DNA of 64,000 nt, taken from contig CM039129.1 in NCBI GenBank assembly GCA_022036555.1, positions 33,076,051-33,140,050 of the forward strand. The letters run 5' to 3'. The notes beneath the pieces were generated by a model. That model did no database searches and had not been told where the DNA came from. It saw nothing but the letters and a program-made list of their open reading frames with translations. Position 1 is the stretch's first letter. Each line of letters begins with the position of its first letter. The DNA comes from Microstegium vimineum. Lineage: Eukaryota > Streptophyta > Magnoliopsida > Poales > Poaceae. Of this stretch, positions 32,080 through 43,779 are shown in pieces. A program made the position numbers and the translations under genes.

Positions 32080-34260
32080 GAACCTCTTAACCCTAGTTAC
32101 TTAGCTTCACACTCGCACTTATAAAATTGCCTACCTGCTAGCTTGCATTTACTTCCATCATAGTTTCATATATGCCTCGTTATGTGATTGTGATGGTTGG
32201 ATGGTGATGTGGTTGGTGGATCAGGGTTTGCCATGAGGCTTCCCAGTGAGATAGATGGTAGGTTAGTGTGCTGGGAGCGTTGAATCCCATATGGTTGGTG
32301 GTGATTGAGGAGTTCTAGAGATTTTTCTTGCCTTGACTTGTTTCTTTGGTGATACCAGCTAGAGTGAGGATTTACCCTAGAGGGGTGCACTTGGTGCATG
32401 GAGTGCCCCGGTTATGATTCTTGTGGATATGATTATGGTTTGTGACAGATTGACAGGTGTTGTTGTGATAACTACCCGTGAGAGGTGGCCACGTGACACT
32501 AGTGGAAGGTGCTTGCTCTGGCCATATAGGGACCGTTCGTAGGTTGATGCCTGGAACATGGGACTTTGTCAAACGTGATGTGAACTAGGTTCCCGATCTT
32601 CCGTCAGTTCAAGATAACTATCGATTTGGTCGGAGAGAGACACACCGATCCGACTTCAGATCACAAAGATTGAACCCTACAACCTTAGCACCACGTCTCC
32701 TCTGGTTATCAACTGTGTCACAATCCGGTTGACCTCGCCAAGAAGGCTAATCCCTGCTGCGAATCGAAGAACACAAGAAAGAACAAGATAAAATGCAACT
32801 GAAGTGAAGTGACAATTGCGGATATATGGTTAAGATCACGAATGTGGGGTTTCACAAACCAAAAACGGCGACTGTTCAACGACAGATTGATCTAAAGCAA
32901 AACCCAAAACCTAACGAGTGAGGAGGCGGCTGGTATTATAGGTCTAAGGGTCGTCGCCACCCCTGGACACGCCCCCAAGTGGGCTCAACGACGATACACG
33001 GCCCAACAGACCAAAAACAGTGACGTAGCACCGGAACAGATTCTGGATGCTGACTTGTTTCGATGATTCCTGATGATTCAGAAGGCATTTAGACCTCAAA
33101 CCAACTCCATTGGTTTCCTTATGAAATTATCTTTCCAACCATGGTTGGATCATCGAAAACGGAGTCCAGATGCGTTCTAGGTGTCCGTTTTACTCCTTGC
33201 TGGTATGGACTCCGAAACTGACTCGAAGTCGACTTGGCTTGGGCCTCCAACTTGACTTGAGCGTCCTTGCTGGTCCTCCAAACCCTCCCTTATGCATCCC
33301 TTGGTCCTCTCTATGATTCCTAAGTACAATATAATCATTAGGTAGCAATCTATTCTCAAAATTATATAAAGACTTGCTTAGGAACGAGCTCACCTCTAAA
33401 TTTAATTGTCGCACGTGAGCTCTTGTGATTGGACCTTGAATGTCCAGCAGAGGATCATCGTGTTCATCCGAAGAAGTGATGTCCTCATCAAAACGTGCAC
33501 ACCACAGGTCGTGCATGAGGCGGGACCCCTTCTATTAGGTTAGTGCGGACTAAGCCAATTCTGTGGGAACAGAGGTGCATAGGATTTTTTCCCAAGGAAC
33601 ACAGTGAGAAAGATGCCGATGGTTGTTCTGGCTACCAAATCACGATTCCGAGCATATGCGTCGTGCCGCATGCTACTCCACTTGGGGGTAGATTGGTGAG
33701 GACTGTGCTAGTTCTTGAGTGGTGTTTGCCTAGAAAGCGGCCACGGTCTATGATGGTGATCCTATCGGGTATAGGTGTACACACTCTCTAGAGTTAAAAC
33801 TATATGTATAGCCATGATCTCGGTCATGATCATTCCTATGAACTGTTTCATCCTACTAGTATTTTCTTGTGCTTCTTATCTCCCCAAAGATAGGTCCGGC
33901 TTGAGGCCGTGTGCAAATTTCTTGACTTGCAGTGATGTTGAGAATAGTAGTTGGTTTGCGATCTACTCTTAAGAATGTCCATGGATTAGAGTTTCGCCAA
34001 GCTTCATTGCTGCGAGTAGAGCCTCGGTGTTTTGTTTGATCCTAGCCAAGATGGCTTGTAATTAGTTTAATTTTATTGTCTTTTTGTACTTTGATGTTGT
34101 ATGACTTTGTTATCAACTGAAAATTGGATGCTCGTGATAGCTGAGATATTTTGGGACTATCATAGAGGGTCGAGAGCGTTGGAATTTCAAGTTTGGCCAT
34201 ACAGTGCTTTGAGCCCCTGCATTCCTTAGACAACTTTTGGCAATTCAAATTAACTTGCTG
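32080..34260. other. repetitive, LTR-like sequence without coding domains
   Basis: No protein domain is visible. The segment 32577-33540 has a different character from its flanks (32100-32576 and 33541-34030), which read like two halves of one repeat, so a nested insertion is likely; I could not prove a duplication at its borders. A TATAAAG-like word near 33363 and PolyA-like signals suggest LTR structure. All ORFs are short. Confidence 0.35.
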
Positions 34261-35040
34261 ATTTGTTTCAAACCATACGTTTTTATATACATAGTAGAAC
34301 CAAAGAAATGAAATGCATGGAAATATGTCATACTAAAAAATGCATCACTAAATGAAATGAAATATGAATAAGTAATATGATACTCACCAACTGTGCATGC
34401 AAATAGGTGCAGCATTTGCTTTGCTTGAGAGAGCCATGTGGAAAGTAATAATTCACTGATCCTACGTACAGAAGCAGAGACGAAATTAAACTAGTCCTCA
34501 GTTACTTGTCTCTCTGGCCAATTAATACTTAAAGTCCAAATGATAGAAAGAAAGAGATAAGCTAAAGTCCAATGCCGAATACGTAAATATAAATACCTAC
34601 AGGTGCTCACTTCTAAACTTCCATCCACTCCTAACGTTGTCCCCCACACACGACAATGAACCTTTGCTATCAAATTCAACAACTTCATCGACACGATACA
34701 ATTTAGGCATTGTAGGCATGAGGAATACCAATGCAGCAAATTGTCATATGCATGCTTTCCAGCAGCAACTAAGATCACGACTTGGGATGAGTCTGGCTGT
34801 AATACTTGGCTTCAGATATGAACATGTGACTCTGATTGGATGCTGTCGCCCATATGTCCGAGAAACAGGGTTGCCTTCCTCAAGTCAAGAAAGTTCGACT
34901 ACCTAGCTTTTGGTTTATAACACTCACACCTCTTTGGTGTAGTCTATCATACCATAACAATGCAACAACAGGCGACACACTGTGACAATGTTCCTGCATG
35001 CAAATGCGCCTTCCCATTACACCTCCTCGATGTCCTCTAT
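34261..35040. other. unassigned, with echo of the duplicated host block
   Basis: 34430-34530 repeats in order the words GAGCCATGTG, CACTGATCC, TTGTCTCT and GGCCAATTAA found at 8140-8210. On the - strand short exon-like openings exist (34880-35068; 34640-34745, with PTMPKLYRVDEVVEFDS), but I recognise no family. Confidence 0.35.
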
Positions 35041-35860
35041 CATCTATATATATAACCATGTTTTGCAAATACCAAAACTTTTAAACATGTTTTGTTTTGA
35101 AATTTTGTTTTTATTTTTGAACATCGTTGAAACGAAAATAGTTTTGAAAAACAAAACATTTTGAAGTTGTTTACCTTTTAAACAAAGGCACATTTGTTTG
35201 AATGATTTCAGTTCAAATAATTTTTGAAAATACACTATTATTTTTTTCAGACAAAGCGATGCTTCTTTTTATTTTTAATCAAAAACCAGTTTTGAAAATC
35301 ATTTGAAATCATGTCTTATTTTGAGAGGAAAAAGTTTTCACAATTAAACTTGCTTTTTCAGTTTTGGAAACTCATTTCGGTTTTAGAAGCTTTTTGGAAA
35401 TGTTGCGAACAAAATCTTTTCGCAAGTATTCGGTTTGAAAACTCAGTTGCAAATCACTTTTGAAGGTTGGGTTGATTTTGAAAGACTTAAGCCCAAGGAT
35501 GAAATCAAAAGCTTTTTAGAATAAAAAGTGAGCCGAATGTTTTTGTTTTGAAAACTTTTAGTTAATCAAAAACAAAACTTTTGTTTTTCAAAAACGAATT
35601 TGTAAAACATTTTGAAAGTGGACCGATTTTGAAACCATTTTGTTTTAAGCTTTGAAATCGAACCAAGTTGAGAAAGGTGTCAAAGTTGTTTGTTTTTGAA
35701 ATTGGGAGATCTTTCAAAAAGTTTTGAAATTGTTTCTCTTTTGAAAACAGGAAGGGGTGCGTATTTTTCTTAAGCAAGCTTTCACAAAAGGATAGGACAT
35801 TATGAAATGCAGTTCATTTTGGAAAGATAAAAAATTAGCGTTGATAACATTTTGGTGAAA
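35041..35860. repeat. TTTTGAAA-rich low-complexity region
   Basis: About 800 bases are dominated by TTTTGAAA and AAAACAAAA words at irregular spacing of roughly 20-40 bases, on both strands. ORFs here encode only lysine/asparagine/phenylalanine-rich peptides. It lies inside what would be the internal region or neighbour of the LTR element at 36340-37926. Confidence 0.6.
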
Positions 35861-36339
35861 TTATGATGCATCAGCTTTCTAATTCTGATTCAAATAGTCG
35901 AGGTTACCTTTCAGTCATAGGGTGGCTCTTAAGATTAGGACGACTAAGGTCATGTAAACACGGAGTCTCGTATATAGTATGCAAGATAATTACCAATGCC
36001 TACACTCATGCATATAAGAAGCACAAGATGCATAATACCATAAGATCCAAGCACTCAATCAGTTTTAAAAATCCTATATAGTTTGTGTTTACTTAAGGCG
36101 ACTCCTAAGCCTTGCAGTTCTCACACAACTACCATCTAGGACGCGGGCAGTAAATGAGGGATATGTTTCCTAAAGGTCAAGTCTCCACGAGAGGGAATGC
36201 ATCAGATATATGAGATAGCAAATAAAATTCAAGGCGGAGAGGGAAACAATGTGTTTTCGGAAATAGTCTTTATTTCAGACAGAGTTGCTGACTCTTATAC
36301 TATCTTCCAATTCTAGAGTTTCGTCCTACAGTCAAGTAT

Positions 36340-36353
36340 GGCTTTGATACCAA
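36340..36353 (-). other. primer-binding site (Met-tRNA type) next to an LTR
   Basis: On the - strand the sequence reads TTGGTATCAAAGC, matching with one change the TGGTATCAGAGC site used by most plant LTR retrotransposons, which is complementary to the 3' end of initiator tRNA-Met. It lies directly after the CA end of the LTR at 36355. Confidence 0.75.
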
Positions 36354-36354
36354 C

Positions 36355-37926
36355 TGAAACGACCTCAATTTCCACGAAGGGAAATCCACAGGTTCGAAGT
36401 GTAATACATCAGAAAGATTTAATCATTCCATGATATTACCCAAATATCAGTTGATTACATTTCCATACTTCGAATAAAAATGGTACAATAATAAGACTTA
36501 CATTTATCTATTACAACGCCACAAGGCGGATAGCTTAATATAATAGAACATCCAGAATAGCAAAGTAGTAGCAGGAAGCGGTAGCGTCATTCATCTTCAG
36601 CCGACTCGAGTATAGGGCGAAACTCTAGTCTCCTAGTCATCATCTCCAACATCTGGGTCTGGTTCATCACCTGTTTAATGTCTATAAGTACGGATTGTAC
36701 TGGTACCACATTCCAACCAATGCCATATTTGTGGAACTAGATGAAAAGGCTTATCAAATCAACTTATCTTTGGCTCTGGTTTCCTATGCATTATCAAGTT
36801 ATCATAATAATATAATTATCATGTTTCTTCATTCCATCCATCCATCCATTCCCATCCCAACACACCACACACATGTCACCAGACCTCACACTCAAGTCGA
36901 TAGGCCCAACTCCCTCTCAGGCCTACCTCAACGGCACACTACTCCATCAGAGCACACTGTCGGATCATATGTCATCCAAGGGGAGAAAAGAAGGACTCAT
37001 CTCACTAGCAGGTGAAGCAGGTCACAGGAAAAGGTCCAATAGCCGACAAATCAGCTTATGTATCGATTGATCAACCAAAACTCTGCAGAGGTCTTTCAAA
37101 CTCACAAGGTCTGCCATCATCGACATCCGGGGTCGTCTAGGCCAGACGTCGGCTGCTTGCTAGCCTAGGTCGAAGCCACCCTACCACTCAGCCCTGAGTA
37201 ATCACCAGATACCGCACGGGGGGCACTGAGACTGTCAGGCATGGTACCGGGCCTCGAGGGTCACCATGCTGTCTCGAGAGGGTGTGGGTCGCAGTTTCCC
37301 GTACCTCTCTACACTTTCGGCTTACATCCCAGTAGTAGTGGCACCGCACTACCAAGTAGTCCAGCCGTCTTCCTCCCATTAGGAAGCGAATGAGTCATAA
37401 GGGATTCCTATGAGTCTGAGTACCAGGAAGTTCCTAGGGCTGACCAAGCAGGACATCTTCACAGGGAAACATCGGTTTCCCGTGCCACAACAACACCTCT
37501 ATCCTGGGGCTTCGCTCCACGAGGTCTCTCCATCCCGGGACCACCATAAGTCACCATTTACCCTGAACAGGTATCCAGAACATGGGAGTGCTTAGGTTGC
37601 ACCCCCAGCGTAACTCGCACAAGGCTCGTCAAATATTCCTGCTTGGTCGACTCGACCCTCACCACTCACCCAAGACGCACGCAGAACTCTCCCCAAACAA
37701 GTCCATTCCAGACCCATTCCAGATCGATCCTCCAACCTCCAATCATCGAGGAGAGTAGAGTATGGCATATCATGTCATAATAAGCATGCACCTAACTTAA
37801 CAGCGATGAGCAAGTTTAATAGGAATCAAGGCAGGGTAAATCAATTTACTACCATGCAACCTATCATTAGCAGAAATATAAAGTTTGCCATGCGTAATAG
37901 GATCTACGAGGGGGTGGGGTGTGACA
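36355..37926 (-). mobile_element. 5' LTR of a retrotransposon (minus strand), 1.57 kb, with primer-binding site
   Basis: Read on the - strand it begins TGTCACACCCCACCCC and ends GGTCGTTTCA, a TG...CA LTR. The primer-binding site follows at 36340-36353, so this is a 5' LTR rather than a solo LTR. The internal region should extend to lower coordinates, but 35860-36340 shows only leader-like sequence and no gag or pol is found, so the element is truncated or a non-coding (LARD/TRIM-like) form. No matching 3' LTR is seen in the window. Confidence 0.72.
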
Positions 37927-39285
37927 CCTTCGTTGTTGTCATGTAGCTTTCCCCATCCTTACTTACTCCGGATCAGCGTCGTTCGATAGACGCTCCTCCG
38001 ATGCTGTCATACATGTAACCAACATCGCAATAAGCTACAAAATATCAGAAAGAACCAATAAAACGAATAACAACTAGTTACTATGAATTTATAGCTCAGA
38101 CCTTAGATTGGTATTTCAAGGGGGTAGGGTTATGATAAGCACAAGGTGGCCTTATGTTTAGCTCCAGCATCATGGTGCGGTTTGGTTTAGACCAGAACGT
38201 ACGCCCGGTTGGCTTAGCGATACAGCAAGACTGGCAAGTGGAGATTCACGTGTGTTGTGGTTACGCTTAGTCTGGTCCCGGTGTGGCTACACTCGAAGTG
38301 AGGGTATCCTAACAAGATTATAAGTCAAAGACTTCACTTGACCACATCAGGATTGCGTGATGGTAGCGTATTCGTAGGGCAACCGCCAGTTGGCATGCGC
38401 TCGATAAACGGGTCGGTCAAGTTAGCTGGGATCAGTAGTATTCCGGTGTCATGATGAGTCATCTTAGCTCGAGTTTGCAAACCCATGAGGTTGTACAACT
38501 TGTGTGCTCTGATTTGCGTTGGCAAGGTTCCTACTCAAGTAGAGAGGAACGTAGCCCCGATCAACAAGGAACTCAGGTTTAGCTCAGGTCGAGCGAACAT
38601 TCCATTTGGTCATTCTAGGTCTGTTGTCTCGTTTGATTGGTCTGATAAAGGGAAGCAACGTCTCTTCTCAAAACAGGGACAAGGTCACGTTTAGTGTGGC
38701 TAGACAGGTTTCACGCCATATCGAGGGATTCGAGATAGTCATACTCGACTCCAGCTACAAACGATGTCGAATGTCACAAACACTTGGTAATGTGACTAGT
38801 GTGATCAAGTTAGTAAGTGTTTGTGCTCGGCTCAGGTTAAGCTAGGTAAGCTTATCACGTCTCAGCTCCATCCATTAGGTATCTATACCAGAAGGGTGGT
38901 TTATACCAGAGTGTATCTCTTGGGGTCGGGTGTATCGTGCTAAAGAGAAAGGCACGATTGTTCATCAAGCTTCGAACATTATCAAAGCGGCATGGTCCAA
39001 AGGTTTGGTCGACTCAGGTGCTACTCATGCCAAAGCACGATAACATCATGATATTATGGATCAAGTCTGCTATGCAAGTGCGTATCACGGAGTTCACATG
39101 TTTGTTTGGTGTTTACTGGATGTGCCAGGGCTCAACGACCAACCATCTCAAACATATCTCCAAGACATGCCGAGGAAGCTCGACATGCTGGGTATGGGTA
39201 CGTGTGGCTCACGTGTCTGGTAACTCCAGACATGATGTAGAGCGAGGATCCATCAGTCGCAAGTGGTTATGGCAAAGCGTAGCTA
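37927..39285. other. repetitive sequence, no gene seen
   Basis: Moderately GC sequence rich in CTCGAG/CAGGTTTAGCTCAGG-like words. It has the look of an LTR or leader of an unclassified retrotransposon. ORFs are short and without domains. Confidence 0.35.
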
Positions 39286-39800
39286 GCTATAAAAGATCAT
39301 AGCTAGCCATAGTCAGTCAATGCCAAGGCATAGCTAGCCATACATGGGTTATGGCCAAGTGTAAACATGCCGCAACTAGCCGGGAGTGGCCGAACGTGGT
39401 TGGGCAAGGCTACGCAAGGCTCCTAGGTGGCTAACGTGTGTAGGAACTCACGGTTTAGCATTAGGGTCACAAGGCCAGTCCGCGTTTCCTCTGGCCAAAT
39501 GTAGCCAGCTATGGCCAACTATAGCCAGTCGAAGTGTGCTACAGCTAGCCGAGTGTGGCTACGGCGAGCCGATTTTGTGGCTATGGTGAGCCTAGTGCGG
39601 CTACAACCAATCACGAGTGGTTACAAGCGGTCACAATGGTTACGGGAAGTTGTGAGTGGTTACGGCCAACTGGAAGTAACTGTGACCAGTCAAACAGTGG
39701 CTACGGCTAGCCGGAGATGGCTACGGCTAGCCAAACGATGGCTATGGTTGGCCAAGGTAAGCTACTAGCTGTCAAGCAGTGGCTATGGGTGGCCAATGGT
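39286..39800. repeat. degenerate minisatellite based on TGGCTACGGCTAGCC
   Basis: Units near GTGGCTACGGCTAGCCGA, of about 18-24 bases, recur more than fifteen times with strong drift; examples start near 39306, 39338, 39500, 39538, 39555, 39700 and 39720. The core GCTAGC is palindromic. The ORFs that cross it are consequences of the repeat. Confidence 0.7.
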
Positions 39801-40775
39801 GCTAAGTAGTACGGTCAAGGTCCCGTGTGGTCGCGCTCAGTTAGAACGATCACAGTAGCACATCGTCTCACCCATGCAAGGTCGTGGGTTTGTCTCGTCG
39901 GTCAGGCAAGGTATCACTTGGCACATGTAGTGGTTCGATATAGGTCACAGCATGTACTTTGTTTCTTTCAACTGGCAAGGCAGGGGTCGGCTCAGTAACG
40001 ACTCAGTCAAGTAGTTTAGTTGTCACAAGTGGCCATCGCGAGTCATGCCGTGACCACGGCTAGGTCGAGCCATTCCCGACACACTGGGGTATATCATGAT
40101 CTCATAGCTCAAGCTCGGTCTTTATATTTGTTTCGACATGGTCAGGGCTAGGTCGTGTGGCATCCACGATGAACAGGTGTGGCGGTCACAACTAACCAAA
40201 AGGCTTGGTGGCGGTAGTGGGTTGCAAGGCTCGTGCCGCTGTCAACAATGACATGAGCACTACAAATAAATAATAAATACAAGTGCAAGGGCCTGTGTGC
40301 CAAGTATGGGTGGATCGGGCTCACGTGGTCAATGAGGTCCCTGCAAAAAAACACAGCACGATGGCTGGACACAAGGGGTTCACCGGTCTCGGGCCACAAT
40401 GGTAGACAGGTCCACTACGAAGGGCTCATCGGTCTCGGACCGACAGTAGGTTGGAAGGTTCGGGTCGCGTTCGTTTCTCACCATTGGGCTCGCATTGGCA
40501 AATCGCTTGACGCGAATAGGGGTCATTGCCGGCAGTGCAGCAGACGGTGTGTGATTTCATGGCCGAGGTGGTGGCGAGCAGCTCAACGTGCTCAGCAGCA
40601 AGGCGCCGATAGCAGTCCGGTGAGATGTCGGGCGGCACAGCTTCTTGGTGTGGTTGACGTCAAGGACAGCGTTAGACTCAGCAGGAGCATCACAGGGAGG
40701 TGCTGCAGAAGTGAAGACCACAACACGAAGGCCAGTCTCAGATAATAGCCATGGCAACAGGAGGGAAACAAGGCA
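39801..40775. other. unassigned sequence before the tnp2 fragment
   Basis: No gene is recognised. The region continues the repetitive character of the preceding interval and ends where similarity to tnp2 begins abruptly at about 40776. Confidence 0.3.
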
Positions 40776-41852
40776 CTGGATAGAGGCACTGGATCCCATG
40801 TATTTACATGAGATGTGGACGTATGAGCGTTTCATGTCAACACTTAATGGCTACGTATCAACATGTGCTCGTCCTGAGGCATCCATGGTAGAGGGGTACT
40901 TAACCGAAGAGGCAATTGAGTCTGGAGGTCCATTTGGCAACAACGTCCTAAAAGACCAGGATGCAATAGGTTTGTCTCCGTCAAGACATGAGGGTAGGCT
41001 GAATGGAAGAGGGAGGATGGGAAATAAATCATTATTCCCGCAAGATTATATTTCAGTCCTCAAGGCACATCAGAGCATCCTACATCAACTCTCAATAATA
41101 GAGCCTTTCTTCGAGCAACATATATTGATGAGCTTCGCGGACATAATCATGGGCACACAAATGAGTGGTTAATGAAGGAACACAAGAATAAGTTCTCCTC
41201 ATGGCTAAGGGAGCATGACATTCCTGAGGGGTAAACAATTGAGAAACGCACCATCAAGGTGTTGGCTTCTAGACCATCATGCCAGGTCACAACATGGCAA
41301 AGCTATGACATTAGTGGCTTCACATTATGTACAAAGTCCAAGGACCAAAAGAGCATCGCACAAAACAGTGAAGTTCGATGTGATGTCTTAGACTCTGAAA
41401 CTAGGGATGAAACTATATACTTTGGCTTCATTGAGGACATATGGGAGCTAGACTATGGTACATTTCAGGTCCCTATGTTTCGATGCCAATGGGTTGAAGA
41501 CAAACATGTCATAGTGGACAACTACGGGGTCAGAGTTCTTGATCTAAGTAAGGTAGACTACAAAGATGATCCGTGAAGAATGGCTAACCATGCTGTACAG
41601 GTCTTCTATGCTGAACAGATCCTTTGTCCTAATGAGAAGAAAAGTACCGACAAGCCGAAGCATGCAGTTTTTCCTAGAAAGCAACATGCTATAGGGGTTG
41701 ATGGTGTATCTGAACTGGATGAATTTAATAAGTTCAGCAACATGTGTCTCTTTGTAGATGACCATCCAGTAAAAATAAGGAGTCTTGAGCAAAGCATCCC
41801 ACAGAAATCGCTACCTTGGGTGCGCCACGATGGACAAGTAAGAACAGTATAG
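40776..41852 (+). pseudogene. tnp2: tnp2 transposase 3' fragment (DUF4218/DUF4216 parts)
   Basis: The fragment opens with IEALDPMYLHEMWTYERFMSTLNGYV, here cited only as its core GPMxL...WxYERFM type motif of DUF4218, then RPEASMVEGYLTEEAIE. After a stop at 41170 the frame changes to NEWLMKEHKNKFSSWL. A stop at 41232 precedes the DUF4216 part (YFGFIEDIWELDYG, PMFRCQWVED). A stop at 41573 is followed by the C-terminal tail (VQVFYAEQ, FPRKQHAIGVDGV) ending at 41852. The N-terminal two thirds, including the transposase core, are missing. It lies on the + strand, directly upstream of the tnpA gene at 43780, so both probably come from one CACTA element. Confidence 0.85.
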
Positions 41853-42084
41853 CTGCCTAGATTATTTTTGTTATTTTCCATGTAATCCATTTATGTTACA
41901 ATGTCAGACCCTATTTATGTTTGTACATGTGGAGACCCTATTTTGTTTCTACGTGTGAGACCCTATGCTTATTTCACATAATTGCAATCTATTTCTATGA
42001 TCTCGAGATTACGAACCCTATGTATTAATCGAGATATGAGAAATAGATTAAATTAGGGTCATTATAAATATAGATACATATAAA

Positions 42085-42410
42085 AGTATCTCAAACATGT
42101 CATTCCATATTTATAACATGTATATCCCTAAACCATAAACCCTTAAACCTGAACCCTTAAAACTTAACCCTAACCCTAAACCCTAAACCCTTAACCCTAA
42201 ACCCAAAACACTTAACCCTAAACCCTAAACCCTAAACCCTTAAACCTTAAACCTTAAACCTAACACTAAACCCTAAATCATTATCCCTAAACCCTAAATA
42301 CTCAACCCTTAAGCCTAAACACTTAACACTAAACCCTAAACCCTAGCTAAGCTCTAGCTCAATACAAAGGTATCTCAAACATGTCATTTCATATTTTTAA
42401 CATGTGTATC
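42085..42410. repeat. direct repeats flanking a telomere-like tract
   Basis: A 42-43-base sequence beginning with a TATCTCAAACATGTCATT core occurs at 42085-42126 and again at 42368-42410 with about five differences, in the same orientation. The telomere-like tract lies exactly between the two copies. Confidence 0.8.
42127..42350. repeat. interstitial telomere-like repeats (CCCTAAA)n
   Basis: About 30 units of CCCTAAA and variants (CCTTAAA, CACTAAA, CCCTTAA) run in one orientation over 220 bases. The unit is the complement of the plant telomere repeat TTTAGGG. The degeneracy shows it is an old interstitial tract rather than a functional telomere. It sits between the tnp2 fragment and the CACTA subterminal array. 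Confidence 0.9.
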
Positions 42411-42779
42411 TTGTCAAGACAAACACTACAAAATTAAATTCACAATTTTTGGAACATTATTTCTCAAGATATGATTTTTTAATTTTTTTTGAATTATTTC
42501 TGCAAAATGATTTCTACAGACGGTTGACATTGACCACCGCCTGTAGAGATCCATTTCTACAGGGTAGAAATGCATTTCTACAGGTGGTGGTCAACACCAA
42601 CCGCCAGTAGAAATGCGCTCAGTATTTATGTACCGCGCGACTTGCGCAAAAAATTCTAAGTCTGAAGGCGCCAGTTGAATACAAACGACACCGAAAGGCT
42701 GCCCGCTTTTCCGACAAGTCACCGCCACCCTATCCCGCCGCACACCGGCCATATCCGTCGCGCGGAGCCGCCGCCGGGG

Positions 42780-43160
42780 TAAGTCCTCGACTGTTCCCTC
42801 CTCTTCTCTCTCTATCGTGGCGTGGCGGCGTCAGTCGTTTATGCGGTGGCGCGGTGGCGTGGCGGCAGCAAGGAGGCCGGCGGCGGGCGAGCGCGAGCGC
42901 GGTGGCGCGACGGGAGCCCGTGCAGCTGCTTGGGCATGGGTGAGCGCGAGCGCTTGGGCGGCGGTGTGCTGTTGAGGCCGGTGCATGGCAACCCTAGGCA
43001 AGCTTCCGCCTGGCCACCGACGAGGGTGCCATGGAGCACCTCGGCTTCAACGTGTGGTTCGGTGGGTTCGGGAAGGAGTGAGGGAGGTAGTGGTGTTCTC
43101 GGTCACGAGCGATAGCTCGTCGCCGGCGCGTTTCGCGGCGAGCAGTCAGTTCACCGTTGC
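42780..43160 (+). other. GC-rich leader segment upstream of tnpA
   Basis: A GC-rich block with GT-like donor context (GGGGTAAGTCC at 42776) and compositionally biased ORFs. By position it is the untranslated first exon of the tnpA transcript. 43160-43779 downstream is AT-rich, intron-like, and ends with a (TA)n microsatellite at 43729-43751. Confidence 0.4.
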
Positions 43161-43779
43161 TCTGAGTCGCTGACGGGTGGGGTCCGTCTGTCAGTGGGGT
43201 CGCCCTCACGAGGCCCCCCTCTGTCAGCGCTCCCCATAAGCCTTTTGTTTTTATCTTTTTAATGCATGTAAAAATTGTAACTCACTAATAAATGATCTAT
43301 AAATCCTAAAAATATTTGTGAGTGTTGTTTGTAGATAGATCTACTCTGTAAAAATATTGCAAGTATTTTTAGTTATACTTTCCTATGAAAATTTAGTTAA
43401 ATGTTGATTGTGCTTAAAACTGGTTAAAATAGCTAAGCCCTAATATGCATGTTCTAAAAATGTGAGACTTATTTCATTAAGTCATAAAATGTATCTGGAT
43501 GTTATAAATCATATATTACTCTGAAAATTGTGAAAATTGTTTTGCAATATCTAGATGCTCTCAGTAACCTGTATAAAAAGTTTAAGCTTGTTTTGAAGAA
43601 CTTTAGAAAATCACCTTTTATTGCTTTGATTATAAATGCCTCCAATATATGTATATATCTTACAAGAATGAATTTAAATGTGTTCATTTTTTAAATGCCT
43701 CCAATATATAATCTATACTTATATGTAAATATATATATATATATATATATAAATGCTTATCCTTTATTAGATTTTTGCG

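Noticed and set aside
32577..33540. A complete LTR with target duplication
   Set aside because: The segment differs from its flanks, but I could not find matching terminal bases or a duplication.
42127..42350. A true chromosome end
   Set aside because: The CCCTAAA units are degenerate, short in total and flanked on both sides by transposon sequence, so the tract is interstitial.
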